NCBI GenBank assembly: GCA_902787555.1
Contig: CADAGO010000022.1
Location: 1-55,028, forward strand
Source: an uncultured Bacteroidales bacterium
GTDB taxonomy: Bacteria; Bacteroidota; Bacteroidia; Bacteroidales; Bacteroidaceae
Direction: 5' to 3'
DNA length: 55,028 nucleotides
The notes under the pieces are model-generated. The model ran no database searches and had not been told where the DNA came from. It worked only from the letters and a program-made list of their open reading frames with translations. Shown in pieces: positions 24,666 to 36,079 of this stretch (within the stretch, counting starts at the first letter, position 1; each line of letters begins with the position of its first letter). The translations under genes and the position numbers were made by a program.

Positions 24666-26807
24666 CTATTTGAGATAATCCTCAAAGTATTGAGTAATCT
24701 TGTTGTGCAGATGAATGCGGTCGGTACCCATCATATTGTGCCCGTCACCCGGGTAGGTGAAAAGGTCGGGATAGGTATTCGCATCGATGCAGGCACGCAT
24801 AAACGAGAGGGTATGCTGCGGCACACAAGTGTCATCGTTGCCTCCATAGATGACAAGCAGCTTCCCTTTCAGGTTCTGAGCCTTGTTCAGGAGAGATGTG
24901 TTCTTGTAGCCCTCAGGATTGGTCTGAGGGGTGTCCATATAACGCTCGCCGTACATCACCTCGTAGTATTTCCAGTCGATGACTGGTCCGCCAGCCACAC
25001 CTACCTTAAACACATCGGGATAGGTGGTCATGAGACTTGTGGTCATGAAACCACCAAAACTCCAACCATGAATGCCAAGACGGTCGGCATCGACATAGGG
25101 AAGACTCTTCAAGAACTCCACACCCTTCAGCTGGTCTTTCATCTCTTCTACACCCAACTGACGGAAAGTAGCCTGCTCGAATGCCAATCCACGGTGCTCG
25201 CTGCCACGGTTGTCAAGACAAAACATCACATAGCCCTTCTGAGCCATCCAGATGTCCCAACCACGCACGCCCCAATGACGTGTAGCATCGATGTTGTGTG
25301 CATGTGGGCCTCCATAGACATATACCACAGCAGGGTATTTCTTATTGGGGTCGAAATCGGTTGGCAATACCAGACGATAGTACAGGTCGGTCTGTCCGTC
25401 GGCTGCCTTGATAGTACCCACCTTCATCTCAGGTACCTGATAGGCATCCCAAGGCTCTGCAGCATCGAGCAGCAAACTGCGCTGCTTTGCCCCCACTTCA
25501 GCCACTTCCATCCTTTGGCAGACTTCAGGTGAAGACCAAGTATCAAACCACTTCACGCCACTTTTAGAGAGCTTTGCTGTATGCCATCCCAACCCATTAT
25601 CGAGTAAGGTACGCTTGCCCTTCATATCCACAGCATACACATTGGATTGTAGAGGATGACATTCGTTACTTGTATAGATGATTTGCTTCTTCTTTGTATT
25701 AAATCCTACAACATCTATAACTTCGAATTCACCCGTTGTCAACTGTGAAAGCTGACGTCCTGTGGTATCATATAAATACAGGTGGAGATAGCCGTCTTTA
25801 CGCGTCTGATAGATGAATTTATTGCTGTCCCACGGCAGGAACTGAATAGGGTTCATCGGCTCTACATACTTGTCGTTGGTCTCCTCGAAAAGGACCTTGT
25901 CGCGCTTTCCTGTCGTAGCATCATAGCGTACCAACTCTGCATGATTCTGGTCGCGGTTCAGTTCAATCATATAGATGAAACGGCTGTCGGGGCTCCATGC
26001 GATATTGGTGAAATAGCGATCAGTAGGGTCGCCTGCATCCAAGTAGACAGTACGTGCGGTCTCGATATCGAAAATGCCCACAGTTACCTTATGGCTGGTT
26101 TCACCTGCCATCGGGTATTTATCGGGTACCAATGCGGCACTTCGTGCCGAGATATCTACCTGCGGATAGGTAGCCACCATCGACTGATCCATGCGATAGA
26201 ATGCCAATAACTTACCAGAAGGACTCCAAAACGTTCCCTTGTTGATGCCGAACTCATTGCGATGGACACTCTCACCATACACAAGATCCAGACTGCCGTC
26301 TTTGCTCACTGCAACGGTTGTGCCATCGGGTTTGGACACCTTCAAATTATGTTCGACAGTATATGCCAAACAACGAGAGGCACTACAGAAATCTGTATTC
26401 TCAGCATCGAGCGTATAAGGAATCGTTGCAACAATCGCCTTAGCATTCCAGTCAATCAGCTGAAACTCCTTACTGCCTGTGTTCTCAAAAAGCAGCACAG
26501 GGTCGCTTCCATTAGGAAAACTGACTGTCAACAGATACCGTGCTTCACGTTTACCTGCAGCCGTTAGGATGGCATTGATGTCATCAAGCCGAAAAAGCAC
26601 CGTTCCATCGGTACGCTTCACCTCGTCGATATCTAACTGCACCAATTCATCGCCCCACCATTCATAATACTTCCGCTCAGGATAGGAATGCTGGTAAAAC
26701 GTTTTTCCACCAGGCAAAAGGTCATCGAGAGTGAACAACTTCTTTTCTTGCGCCATACAAAATGTTGTCATAGTCGAAACTATGGCGAAAATAATAAATT
26801 GCTTCAT
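24666..26807 (-). CDS. S9 family dipeptidyl peptidase IV-like serine peptidase
   Basis: A 713-aa secreted peptidase with a signal peptide ending FCMAQ (about 19). An N-terminal eight-bladed beta-propeller of DPP IV type is followed by the alpha/beta-hydrolase domain. The catalytic triad is Ser583 in GWSFGG, an Asp in YGGNDDT (about 658) and His690 in GDGHNM. The family removes Xaa-Pro dipeptides and serves peptide use in Bacteroidales. The start at 26807 directly follows a TAACTTTG promoter at 26828. Single gene, or first gene of the purD transcript. Confidence 0.93.
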   Translation of the reverse strand: MKQFIIFAIVSTMTTFCMAQEKKLFTLDDLLPGGKTFYQHSYPERKYYEWWGDELVQLDIDEVKRTDGTVLFRLDDINAILTAAGKREARYLLTVSFPNGSDPVLLFENTGSKEFQLIDWNAKAIVATIPYTLDAENTDFCSASRCLAYTVEHNLKVSKPDGTTVAVSKDGSLDLVYGESVHRNEFGINKGTFWSPSGKLLAFYRMDQSMVATYPQVDISARSAALVPDKYPMAGETSHKVTVGIFDIETARTVYLDAGDPTDRYFTNIAWSPDSRFIYMIELNRDQNHAELVRYDATTGKRDKVLFEETNDKYVEPMNPIQFLPWDSNKFIYQTRKDGYLHLYLYDTTGRQLSQLTTGEFEVIDVVGFNTKKKQIIYTSNECHPLQSNVYAVDMKGKRTLLDNGLGWHTAKLSKSGVKWFDTWSSPEVCQRMEVAEVGAKQRSLLLDAAEPWDAYQVPEMKVGTIKAADGQTDLYYRLVLPTDFDPNKKYPAVVYVYGGPHAHNIDATRHWGVRGWDIWMAQKGYVMFCLDNRGSEHRGLAFEQATFRQLGVEEMKDQLKGVEFLKSLPYVDADRLGIHGWSFGGFMTTSLMTTYPDVFKVGVAGGPVIDWKYYEVMYGERYMDTPQTNPEGYKNTSLLNKAQNLKGKLLVIYGGNDDTCVPQHTLSFMRACIDANTYPDLFTYPGDGHNMMGTDRIHLHNKITQYFEDYLK

Positions 26808-26827
26808 ATCATGTTCTTTTCAGTTTG

Positions 26828-26861
26828 CAAAGTTACAAAAAAGTGTAGTAAAATAAACAAA
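26828..26861 (-). promoter_or_regulatory. Promoter of the S9 peptidase gene
   Basis: Minus strand: TTTG (26858-26861), 22 bp, TAACTTTG (26828-26835), about 20 bp before the ATG at 26807. Confidence 0.65.
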
Positions 26862-26895
26862 ATGATAGGAATTAATACAAAAACATGATAAAAAA

Positions 26896-26927
26896 TTTGC
26901 GCTATTGCATTATTTTGACTACTTTTG
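26896..26927 (+). promoter_or_regulatory. Promoter of the Lrp/AsnC regulator
   Basis: TTTG (26896-26899), 20 bp, TACTTTTG (26920-26927), a full match to the Bacteroidetes consensus. The leader to the ATG at 27028 is about 95 nt. Confidence 0.75.
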
Positions 26928-27027
26928 CTATCGAATTAGATTAATCGGTTAGTAGGTTAATAGGTTAATCCGCAAATTACTAAAAACAATTTAACAACAG
27001 AACAACTAAACAAAATTCAATTCAATC

Positions 27028-27504
27028 ATGGAGAGGATTGATAAACTCGACAAAAAGATTATGGAGATTATCTCCGTTAATGCGCGCATTCCTTTCAAAG
27101 ATGTAGCTGTGGAATGCGGAGTCTCTCGTGCAGCCATTCATCAAAGGGTGCAGCGCCTTATAGACACAAACGTTATTACCGGCTCGGGCTATCATGTGAA
27201 CCCCAAAAGCTTAGGCTATTCCACCTGCACGTTCGTGGGACTAAAACTTGAGAAAGGTTCGATGTACAAGAGCGTAGTAGAGGAAATTGCTAAGATTCCA
27301 GAAGTGGTGGAATGCCACTGCACGACTGGCCAGTACTCATTATTCCTAAAGATGTACGCGCGCGATAACAGCCAGCTGATGGACATCCTCAATAACAAGA
27401 TTCAAGCCATCCATGGTGTTGATTCGACAGAAACACTCATCTCCCTAGAGCAAAGTATCAAGAAAGCTGTGCCAATTGTTGTAGATGATGATGAGGAGGA
27501 GTGA
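27028..27504 (+). CDS. Lrp/AsnC family transcriptional regulator
   Basis: 158 aa, the normal family size. The N-terminal winged helix-turn-helix (IDKLDKKIMEIISVNARIPFKDVA, then CGVSRAAIHQRVQRL) binds DNA. The C-terminal RAM domain (from about 65: FVGLKLEKG, VVECHCTTGQYSLFLKM) is the oligomerisation and amino-acid-sensing part, and it ends in an acidic tail DDDEEE. Family members respond to amino acids such as leucine. It stands alone between divergent promoters, sharing its upstream region with the S9 peptidase, so regulation of that peptide-scavenging gene is plausible. A long hairpin terminator follows. Confidence 0.93.
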   Translation: MERIDKLDKKIMEIISVNARIPFKDVAVECGVSRAAIHQRVQRLIDTNVITGSGYHVNPKSLGYSTCTFVGLKLEKGSMYKSVVEEIAKIPEVVECHCTTGQYSLFLKMYARDNSQLMDILNNKIQAIHGVDSTETLISLEQSIKKAVPIVVDDDEEE

Positions 27505-27564
27505 TAAAGGAAGACGCTAGACGCTAGACGTTAGACACTAGACTTTAGTTATTAGACGCAAGAA

Positions 27565-27606
27565 AAATAAGGTGTAACCACTTCTCTCTGTGGTTACACC
27601 TTATTT
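27565..27606. terminator. Bidirectional terminator between regulator and esterase
   Basis: A perfect 17-bp stem (AAATAAGGTGTAACCAC with its complement) encloses an 8-nt loop at 27582-27589, with A and T runs at both ends. It serves the converging Lrp gene (+) and esterase gene (-). Confidence 0.9.
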
Positions 27607-27626
27607 ATTGAAAATGAGAAAAAGGA

Positions 27627-28649
<1,023 letters not shown>

Positions 28650-28682
28650 TTATCCTGGGATTTGAATGACGAAACAGGAGTA

Positions 28683-29996
28683 TTATGCATACATAGCTAC
28701 GATAGCTTCGTAGAGTTCCTGCTTGCCAGAAGTTGACTTAGGCTCGCCAACTTTCTTACCGTATTCGTAAACCTCTTCGAATGTGAGCTTACCCTCTTCG
28801 AACTGCTTACCCATACCGCTGTCGAATGAAGCATAGCGCTGCTTCTTCATTTCGCAGTAAGGAGACTCTTCGAGCAACTTAGCTGCACTCTCGAGAGCAC
28901 GAGCCATAGCATCCATACCAGAGATATGTGCGATGATGATATCCTCGAGGTCAGTAGAGTTACGACGAGTCTTTGCGTCGAAGTTAGTACCACCAGTGCC
29001 GAGACCACCGTTGCGGATGATTTCCATCCAAGCCTGAGTGAGCTCGTAGTTGTCAATTGGGAACTGGTCGGTATCCCATCCGTTCTGATAGTCACCACGG
29101 TTAGCGTCGATAGAACCGAGCATACCGGCATCAACTGCACAAGCAAGTTCGTGCTCGAATGTGTGACCAGCGAGTGTAGCGTGGTTCACCTCGATATTAA
29201 CCTTGAAGTCCTTGTCAAGACCATGAGCTTTCAAGAAACCGATAACTGTCTCTGTGTCAACATCGTACTGGTGCTTTGATGGCTCCATTGGCTTAGGCTC
29301 GATGAGGAATGTACCCTTGAAACCCTTTGCACGCGCATAGTCGCGAGCCATACCAAGCATTGTTGCCATGTGCTCCTTCTCACGCTTCTGGTCTGTATTC
29401 AACAGGCTCATGTAACCTTCACGACCACCCCAGAATACATAGTTCTCAGCACCGAGAGCGATACCTGCATCGATAGCATTCTTAATCTGAACGATAGCGC
29501 GAGCTACAACGTCGAAATCAGGGTTGGTGCTTGCACCGTTCATATAACGCTTGTTACCGAATACGTTAGCAGTTGACCAAAGCAACTTCTTGCCTGATGC
29601 TGCCATCTTCTCTTTCAGGTAAGCAACGATAGCCTTCATGTTAGCCTCATACTCTTCAACAGATTCGCCTTCGCTAACAAGGTCAACATCGTGGAAACAG
29701 AAATAGTCGATGCCCAGTTTCTCCATGATTTCGAAACCAGCGTCAGCCTTATTCTTTGCGATTTCGAGTGCGTTAGCACCTTGGTTCCATGGGAAAGTCT
29801 TAGTTCCACCACCGAACTGGTCGCCACCTTCTGCACAGAGAGTGTGCCACCAAGCCATTGCGAAGCGGAGCCAGTCGCTCATCTTCTTACCCATGATTAC
29901 TTTGTTTGCATCATAATAATGGAAAGCCATAGGATTCTTTGAGTCCTTGCCTTCGAACTGGATCTTCTGGATACCAGGGAAAAATTCTTTTGCCAT
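28683..29996 (-). CDS. xylA: Xylose isomerase
   Basis: A 437-aa group II xylose isomerase (the long form typical of Bacteroidales) that converts D-xylose to D-xylulose in the cytoplasm. Motifs visible are FCFHDVDL with the catalytic His, VFWGGREGY, FLIEPKPMEPSKHQYD, NIEVNHATLAGHTF and SIDANRGD, which provide the metal ligands and substrate contacts. It follows xylB by 43 bp in the same direction. Confidence 0.98.
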   Translation of the reverse strand: MAKEFFPGIQKIQFEGKDSKNPMAFHYYDANKVIMGKKMSDWLRFAMAWWHTLCAEGGDQFGGGTKTFPWNQGANALEIAKNKADAGFEIMEKLGIDYFCFHDVDLVSEGESVEEYEANMKAIVAYLKEKMAASGKKLLWSTANVFGNKRYMNGASTNPDFDVVARAIVQIKNAIDAGIALGAENYVFWGGREGYMSLLNTDQKREKEHMATMLGMARDYARAKGFKGTFLIEPKPMEPSKHQYDVDTETVIGFLKAHGLDKDFKVNIEVNHATLAGHTFEHELACAVDAGMLGSIDANRGDYQNGWDTDQFPIDNYELTQAWMEIIRNGGLGTGGTNFDAKTRRNSTDLEDIIIAHISGMDAMARALESAAKLLEESPYCEMKKQRYASFDSGMGKQFEEGKLTFEEVYEYGKKVGEPKSTSGKQELYEAIVAMYA

Positions 29997-30039
29997 AGTT
30001 TAAAAAGTTGTTTAAAATTAAAAAGTTAGTATTGTTTGT

Positions 30040-31524
30040 TTATTGTTTCTCCAAAATCTCTTTCCAGCGCTCATAAGCAGCCATGTATGCAGCTGTATTA
30101 GCGGTGTCAGGTACTTCTGTAGAATGATGTTTCAAAGTTGCAAAGGCAGCATCGCTGTCCTTATAGATACCTGCTCCGATACCAGCACCCTTTGCGGCAC
30201 CTGCTGCACCGTCGGTCTCATAGAGCTCGATATTGGCACCTGTAACCGATGCAAGTGTGCGACGGAACATAGGGTTGAGGAACATATTGGCGTGGCCTGC
30301 CTTGATGGTCTTGATTTCCATACCCATCTGCTTCATGATTTCCATACCATAGGCAAATGAAAAGACGATGCCTTCCTGTGCTGCACGCAACAAATGTGCC
30401 TTCTTATGGATGTTGAAGTTGAGACCGTGAATGCTACATCCGATTTCACGATTCTGCAGCAGACGCTCTGCACCATTGCCGAATGGGATGATACATAGTC
30501 CTTCGCTGCCGATAGGCACTTCGTCTGCCAGCACGTTCATATCTGAATAGCTGATGCCTTCTGGAGCCACATTACGGCGCATCCATGCATTGAGGATGCC
30601 TGTACCATTGATACAAAGGAGCACACCAAGACGAGTATCGGGCTGATTATGGTTGACGTGTGCAAATGTATTCACACGTGAGAGTTTGTCGTAGTTCACT
30701 TCGCCTAAGACGCCATAAACCACACCTGATGTGCCACCTGTTGCAGCGATTTCGCCTGGTTTCATCACATTGAGCGACAATGCATTGTTTGGCTGGTCAC
30801 CACCACGATAAGCGATAGGAGTACCTTCAGCGATACCGAGTATATCTGCTACCTCTTTGCAAACTGTGGACTGAACAGCAAAGGTAGGAACAATCTCAGG
30901 AATGATGTCGTCGCTGAAACCAAAGAAATTCATCACATCCTTGCTGACACAATTCTCCTTGAAGTCCCAGAACATACCTTCCGACAGACCAGAAATGGTC
31001 GTATTAATCGTACCACCACTCAATTTCATTGCGATGAAATCGCCCGGAAGCATGATTTTGTAAATCTTTGCGAAAAGCTCAGGTTCGTTTTCCTTCACCC
31101 AAGCCAACTTTGCTGCGGTGAAGTTGCCTGGAGAGTTGAGCAAATGGCTCAGACATTGCTCACTGCCAATACCTTCGAACGCCTTGTTACCATAAGGAAC
31201 TGCACGTCCGTCGCACCAGATGATACTTGGACGCAATGCCTTCTTGTCTTTGTCGACACATACCAGTCCGTGCATCTGATAACTGATACCGATAGCTTTC
31301 ACGTTGGCAAGTGCCTCAGCATTCTGTTGTTTCAATACTCGTGTGGCCATCTGCAAACTATTCCACCAATCCTCTGGTTCCTGCTCAGCCCAACCAGCCT
31401 TCTTGGCAATGATTTGGGCTTCGGTTTCAGGATAGAATGTAGATGCTTCACACACTCCTGTCTCGATATTCACCAGCGAAGCTTTCACCGATGAAGTACC
31501 TATGTCATAACCTAATAAATACAT
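30040..31524 (-). CDS. xylB: Xylulokinase (FGGY family)
   Basis: A 494-aa kinase that phosphorylates D-xylulose to feed the pentose phosphate pathway. The start is the ATG at 31524 (MYLLGYDIGTSSVK), which places the phosphate-binding motif at the N-terminus; a longer frame of 11 residues is not supported. Other motifs: SYQMHGLVCVD, IIWCDGRA, TAKLAWVKENEP, and the ATP-site ATGGTSGVVYG. It is the first gene of xylB-xylA-esterase. A -7 element TATCTTTG lies at 31555-31562 on the minus strand. Confidence 0.95.
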   Translation of the reverse strand: MYLLGYDIGTSSVKASLVNIETGVCEASTFYPETEAQIIAKKAGWAEQEPEDWWNSLQMATRVLKQQNAEALANVKAIGISYQMHGLVCVDKDKKALRPSIIWCDGRAVPYGNKAFEGIGSEQCLSHLLNSPGNFTAAKLAWVKENEPELFAKIYKIMLPGDFIAMKLSGGTINTTISGLSEGMFWDFKENCVSKDVMNFFGFSDDIIPEIVPTFAVQSTVCKEVADILGIAEGTPIAYRGGDQPNNALSLNVMKPGEIAATGGTSGVVYGVLGEVNYDKLSRVNTFAHVNHNQPDTRLGVLLCINGTGILNAWMRRNVAPEGISYSDMNVLADEVPIGSEGLCIIPFGNGAERLLQNREIGCSIHGLNFNIHKKAHLLRAAQEGIVFSFAYGMEIMKQMGMEIKTIKAGHANMFLNPMFRRTLASVTGANIELYETDGAAGAAKGAGIGAGIYKDSDAAFATLKHHSTEVPDTANTAAYMAAYERWKEILEKQ

Positions 31525-31554
31525 GTTTACTCCTATGTTAATAAGTTTTGTCTG

Positions 31555-31562
31555 CAAAGATA
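31555..31562 (-). promoter_or_regulatory. -7 element upstream of xylB
   Basis: The minus strand reads TATCTTTG about 30 bp before the xylB ATG. No matching TTTG was seen at the normal distance upstream, so the promoter may need an activator. Confidence 0.45.
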
Positions 31563-31709
31563 GGTGTTTTTTCTAATTTCTCTTGTTATTTTTGAATAAA
31601 TGTTTTGAATTTATGTAACATAAACCCCAGAAACCATGCTTTTTGCCCTCAAAACGTATCAAAGTTTTGATTAATTGAAAAAAAAATTGGTCAGGTACTT
31701 GAATTTGTT

Positions 31710-31717
31710 TAACTTTG
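31710..31717 (+). promoter_or_regulatory. -7 element upstream of the SGNH esterase gene
   Basis: TAACTTTG lies 30 bp before the ATG at 31747. A near-match ATTGG is about 19-20 bp upstream in place of TTTG. Confidence 0.5.
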
Positions 31718-31746
31718 CGCTGTCAATCATAAAAAACCATTACGAA

Positions 31747-32946
31747 ATGAAAAAAATTGTCTTATTTGTAACAATCCTCATGTCGGCTGTCTTGAGCATG
31801 TCGGCACAAAGCAAAAAACAACCTGTCGTAACATGGACAACCGCCATTCAGAAGGTAGAACCACACAACCTGCCACCCGCCCCATACCTTGGAGGCAACT
31901 CATTGCGACAGATTGTCGAAGTATCATTTGGCGGCGAAACGGTCTCTTTGAAGCTTTCAAATCAGTATAATACCGATGAAACCGAGATTATCGGGGTAGA
32001 GTTAGCCAAAGCACTGACACAAGGCGAAAGCCCTGCGATTGATGAGTCAACAACCACTGCCTTGACGTTCAACGGTTCAAGACAAGTCACGATGAAACCA
32101 GGCGAAATCATCGTTTCAGACCCTGTGAAATTCCGCATGACCGACAGAATGGACGTGGCAATTACCATTCATTTCGGTAAAGCATCAAGGACGGATGTAA
32201 GTGGCCATCCCGGCTCGCGTACCTCTTCGTTCATCGCAGAAGGAAATACTAACGATTTCAGTAAAGCAGTGGAAACAACCCATTGGTGCTACATCAATAG
32301 CCTGATTGTGAATGCGGGTAAAAAGTACGGTTCGATAGCAGTCATCGGGAACTCCATCACCGATGGCCGTGGAACCACGACAAATCATCAGAATCGATGG
32401 ACAGATAACCTCTCGAAACGTCTGCTGCAGAACAAGAAAACCAAACGGCTCAGTGTACTCAATTTAGGCTTGGGCGGCAACTGCGTGCTTCGTGGTGGTC
32501 TCGGTCCTACTGCCAACAGCCGTTTCGAGCGAGATGTACTTGATCAAGAAGGTGTGAAATATGCTATCGTCTTTGAAGGTGTTAACGACATTGGAGGCTC
32601 ATGGAATGGAGAAGAAACTGCCAAGCAACTGATTGACTCTTTCAAAGCCATGATTCAGAAAGCTCATGCGAAAGGCATTAAGATCTATGGTGCCACCATC
32701 ATGCCGTTCAAAGGCAATAACTATTATAATGAATCGCGAGAGAAAGGGCGCCAGCAAGTCAACGAATGGATTCGTACTTCAGGTGAATACGACGGTGTGA
32801 TTGATTTCGATGCTGCTACACGCGATCCCCAGCAGCCTGATCGTCTCAATCCTGCCTTCCTCTTCGAAAACGATTGGTTGCATCCAAATGCAGACGGCTA
32901 TAAAGTGATGGGTGACTGCATCGACTTGAAGTTATTTGAAAGGTAA
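31747..32946 (+). CDS. Secreted SGNH/GDSL-family hydrolase
   Basis: A 399-aa enzyme starting at the ATG at 31747 (MKKIVLFVTI). A longer frame lacks a signal peptide at its start and would begin upstream of the -7 promoter element. The signal ends at SMSAQ. An N-terminal beta domain of about 175 residues comes before the SGNH core: GSIAVIGNSITDG (Ser), NLGLGGNCVLRGG, GVNDIGG and DWLHPNADGY (Asp/His). The family deacetylates or cleaves esters of plant polysaccharides. It diverges from the xylB operon, fitting a xylan-use neighbourhood. Confidence 0.85.
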   Translation: MKKIVLFVTILMSAVLSMSAQSKKQPVVTWTTAIQKVEPHNLPPAPYLGGNSLRQIVEVSFGGETVSLKLSNQYNTDETEIIGVELAKALTQGESPAIDESTTTALTFNGSRQVTMKPGEIIVSDPVKFRMTDRMDVAITIHFGKASRTDVSGHPGSRTSSFIAEGNTNDFSKAVETTHWCYINSLIVNAGKKYGSIAVIGNSITDGRGTTTNHQNRWTDNLSKRLLQNKKTKRLSVLNLGLGGNCVLRGGLGPTANSRFERDVLDQEGVKYAIVFEGVNDIGGSWNGEETAKQLIDSFKAMIQKAHAKGIKIYGATIMPFKGNNYYNESREKGRQQVNEWIRTSGEYDGVIDFDAATRDPQQPDRLNPAFLFENDWLHPNADGYKVMGDCIDLKLFER

Positions 32947-32965
32947 AAGGAAAGACCCTCTCCTG

Positions 32966-32982
32966 TCCCCCTTAAAGGGGGA
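32966..32982. terminator. C5/G5 palindrome between converging genes
   Basis: CCCCCTT and AAGGGGG with a single central A. It sits in the 39 bp between the SGNH gene (+) and hisS (-) and may act as a shared terminator, though it has no T tail. Confidence 0.45.
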
Positions 32983-32985
32983 TGA

Positions 32986-34353
32986 TTAAATGATCCTAAA
33001 AAAGTTGACGATTTCATCTTTGGCCACAGGTTGTTGTTCACCTGTGGTCATATTTTTAATGGTCACATTCCCTTCATTCATTTCCGTCTCACCGATAATT
33101 GCCACGAAAGGTATTTCCTTCGCATTGGCATAACTCATCTGTTTCTTCATCTTGGCTGCATCGGGATATATTTCCGCCCTGATGCCCGCTTTGCGTAGAT
33201 TGGCGATGATAGGCAGACTGTATTGTGCTTCTTTTTCGCCAAAATTCACGAACAGCACTTGGGTAGCATTGACAGCTTCTTTTGGATAGAGGTCGAGCTG
33301 GTTCAACACATCGAAAATACGGTCAGCGCCAAAAGAAATACCCACACCCGAAAGTCCTGGCATACCAAATATACCTGTGAGATTATCGTAACGGCCACCT
33401 CCTGTGATACTGCCTATTTGCACATCAAGCGCTTTTACCTCAAAGATGGCACCTGTGTAGTAATTTAGACCTCTGGCAAGTGTCAGGTCGAGTTCCACTT
33501 CGTTGTTCAAACTAAGACCTGCCAGCGTATTTAAGATATATGCCGTCTCCTCGATTCCTTTCAATCCGATTTCGCTCTCTTTGAGTACTTCACGCATCGT
33601 CTGCAACTTCTCTTCATTTGTGCCTTGAAGATTGATAATAGGTTGCAATTTCTCGATGGAATGGGCAGAAATTCCAGCTTCTGCCAATTCTGCATTTACA
33701 TTGTCTATACCAATTTTGTCCAATTTATCGATTGCAACCGTGATATCGACAATCTTATCGGCTTCACCTATTATCTCTGCGATACCTGAGAGAATCTTAC
33801 GATTGTTGATTTTGATACATACCCTTACACCAAACTTCGTGAACACGGTGTCAATGATTTGCATCAATTCTACTTCGTTCATTAAGGAATCCGAACCTAC
33901 AACATCGGCATCACACTGATAGAACTCACGATAGCGCCCCTTCTGAGGACGGTCGGCACGCCACACGGGCTGTATCTGATAACGCTTGAATGGCAAAGCC
34001 AATTCATCACGATGCATCACCACATAGCGTGCAAAAGGAACGGTGAGATCATATCGCAGACCTTTCTCGCAGAATTTACTCGCCAGTTTTGCGGCATTTC
34101 GACTCAGGAGTTCCTCATCCGTTAATCCTTTGAAGTAATCGCCTGAGTTTTGTATCTTAAACAACAACTTGTCACCCTCTTCACCGTACTTACCCATCAG
34201 CGTCGAGAGATTTTCCATTGCTGGGGTTTCTATCTGCTGAAAACCATAGAGGGCATACACCTCTTTAATCGTATTGAATATATAATTACGCTTGGCCATC
34301 TCAACAGGTGAGAAGTCGCGTGTTCCCTTAGGAATCGATGGTTTCTGTGCCAT
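32986..34353 (-). CDS. hisS: Histidyl-tRNA synthetase
   Basis: A 455-aa class II aminoacyl-tRNA synthetase that charges tRNA-His. Motifs: [14 protein letters not shown] at the N-terminus, [11 protein letters not shown], motif 2 in [10 protein letters not shown], the His-specific GLNYYTG, and motif 3 in GGGRYDNL, followed by the anticodon-binding domain in the last 100 residues. A -7 match, TAATTTTG, lies on the minus strand at 34384-34391. Confidence 0.97.
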   Translation of the reverse strand: MAQKPSIPKGTRDFSPVEMAKRNYIFNTIKEVYALYGFQQIETPAMENLSTLMGKYGEEGDKLLFKIQNSGDYFKGLTDEELLSRNAAKLASKFCEKGLRYDLTVPFARYVVMHRDELALPFKRYQIQPVWRADRPQKGRYREFYQCDADVVGSDSLMNEVELMQIIDTVFTKFGVRVCIKINNRKILSGIAEIIGEADKIVDITVAIDKLDKIGIDNVNAELAEAGISAHSIEKLQPIINLQGTNEEKLQTMREVLKESEIGLKGIEETAYILNTLAGLSLNNEVELDLTLARGLNYYTGAIFEVKALDVQIGSITGGGRYDNLTGIFGMPGLSGVGISFGADRIFDVLNQLDLYPKEAVNATQVLFVNFGEKEAQYSLPIIANLRKAGIRAEIYPDAAKMKKQMSYANAKEIPFVAIIGETEMNEGNVTIKNMTTGEQQPVAKDEIVNFFRII

Positions 34354-34564
34354 AATCCGTACTCTTTTTTATGAATTTGAGTGCAAAATTACAAAAATTC
34401 ACTGATTAATTCTGCACTTCCTCTGGCTTTTGGATAAAAAACTCGTCTTCTACAAAAAAATACCTACTTTTTGTATTCTCTCAATTGTTTTTTTACTATC
34501 TTTGCAGCGCATTAAACAAAACAAGTATTTAATTTCTTTTTGGTAAGTGAGAATAATCTTACAA

Positions 34565-34598
34565 AAAGCCTCGCAGTCTGAGAAGACAGCGAGGCTTT
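34565..34598 (-). terminator. Terminator after the nucleoside permease gene
   Basis: A 10-bp stem (AAAGCCTCGC with GCGAGGCTTT) extended by an inner GTCT/AGAC stem with a GAGA tetraloop. On the minus strand it is followed by TTTTT. It ends the permease transcript before hisS. Confidence 0.85.
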
Positions 34599-34617
34599 GT
34601 TTATTATCACATGTAAA

Positions 34618-35907
34618 CTACACGCGCTTATGTTTGTACTGAAAGAGTATCGCAAAGAGAATGGCCACGACAAGAGCATAACCAGCGAAGATGTACCAAC
34701 AGGTACTCCAATCACCTAATGTATAGAATTCGCCGTTGACCACTTCGCCATGTGTAAAATGGTTGACTACCTCTCCGGCAAGTAACATACCTATAGAAGC
34801 ACCAAAACCATTGGTCATCATCATAAACAGTCCTTGTGCACTGCTGCGGATATTCAGATCGGTCTCTTGGTCAACAAACAAAGAACCGCTGATATTGAAG
34901 AAGTCGAAAGCAACACCATATACTATCATGGAAAGGATGAGCAGAATAACACCAGGGAAGCCTGGATCGCCTATGGCAAAGAAACCAAAGCGAAGCACCC
35001 ACGCAAACATCGACATGAGCATCACTATCTTGATGCCAAACCGTTTCAAGAAGAACGGAATGAGCAAAATACAAAGGGTTTCAGATATTTGCGAGAGAGA
35101 AATCAGCGTGTTTGCATGTTGTACGCCAAAGGTATTGGCAAATGCCTCTTCAGCACCAAATGAGGCAATGAAAGGATTGGCATAGCCATTCGTAATCTGC
35201 AACGCTGATCCTAACAGCATCGAGAAAATGAAAAAGATGGCCATCTTCTTCTGCTTGAACAGGGTAAAGGCACGTAGACCCAAGGCATCGACCAACGACT
35301 TCTTCTCTCCTCCCTGATTGGTCGGACAGGCTGGCATCGTCAAGGCATAGAAGGCCATAATGATGCTAAGACCACCAGAAACAGCAAATTGCCAAGGTTT
35401 ATCCTGTAATCCGGTCCAATCAACACAAAGCATGGAAATGATGAAACCAATCGTTCCCCATACACGGATCGGCGGGAATGCCTTCACGGTATCTTCACCT
35501 ACACCTTCCAAGGCAGCATAAGCCACACTGTTGGTTAATGCAATAGTCGGCATATAGAAAGCAACACTCAGGGTATAAAGTGAGAAGAGAATACTGAAAT
35601 CGGCATTTGCCCCAGCATTGTTACCATAAAACGCAACTGCACACATGGTAATTCCCGCGATGAACTGACACAAAGAGAGAGTTTTCTGTGCCTGAATCCA
35701 GCGGTCGGCCACTATACCCATCAATGCGGGCATGAACAGCGACACAAAGCCCTGCACACTGTAGAAATAAGAAATGTAGTCTCCTAATCCGGCAGTAATG
35801 AGATAGCGTGACATACAGGTCAGATAAGCTCCCCATATTGCAAACTCAAGGAAATTCAAAATGGTTAGGCGGAACTTTAAACCGCCAGAATTTGTTGCTG
35901 ATGCCAT
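34618..35907 (-). CDS. MFS nucleoside permease, NupG/XapB-type
   Basis: A 429-aa protein with 12 predicted transmembrane segments. The N-terminal LKFRLTILNFLEFAIWGAYL and the region FMPALMGIVADRW match the nucleoside:proton symporter branch of the major facilitator superfamily. It would import purine or pyrimidine nucleosides across the inner membrane. Single gene with its own terminator. The -7 motif TATCTTTG is on the minus strand at 35976-35983. Confidence 0.85.
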   Translation of the reverse strand: MASATNSGGLKFRLTILNFLEFAIWGAYLTCMSRYLITAGLGDYISYFYSVQGFVSLFMPALMGIVADRWIQAQKTLSLCQFIAGITMCAVAFYGNNAGANADFSILFSLYTLSVAFYMPTIALTNSVAYAALEGVGEDTVKAFPPIRVWGTIGFIISMLCVDWTGLQDKPWQFAVSGGLSIIMAFYALTMPACPTNQGGEKKSLVDALGLRAFTLFKQKKMAIFFIFSMLLGSALQITNGYANPFIASFGAEEAFANTFGVQHANTLISLSQISETLCILLIPFFLKRFGIKIVMLMSMFAWVLRFGFFAIGDPGFPGVILLILSMIVYGVAFDFFNISGSLFVDQETDLNIRSSAQGLFMMMTNGFGASIGMLLAGEVVNHFTHGEVVNGEFYTLGDWSTCWYIFAGYALVVAILFAILFQYKHKRV

Positions 35908-36079
35908 ATTTGCTTTCTTAAAAATTGATGATGTGTTTAATAATTATTGGGGACTTCTTTATTGAAATCCGAGCGCAAAGATAACACTTTTAAATGATAA
36001 CTCAGGCGTTTTGAAGAAAAAAAAACGCATATCAACACCTTATCTTGGATTTTTTATGTCGAAAATCAGATTTATTTCG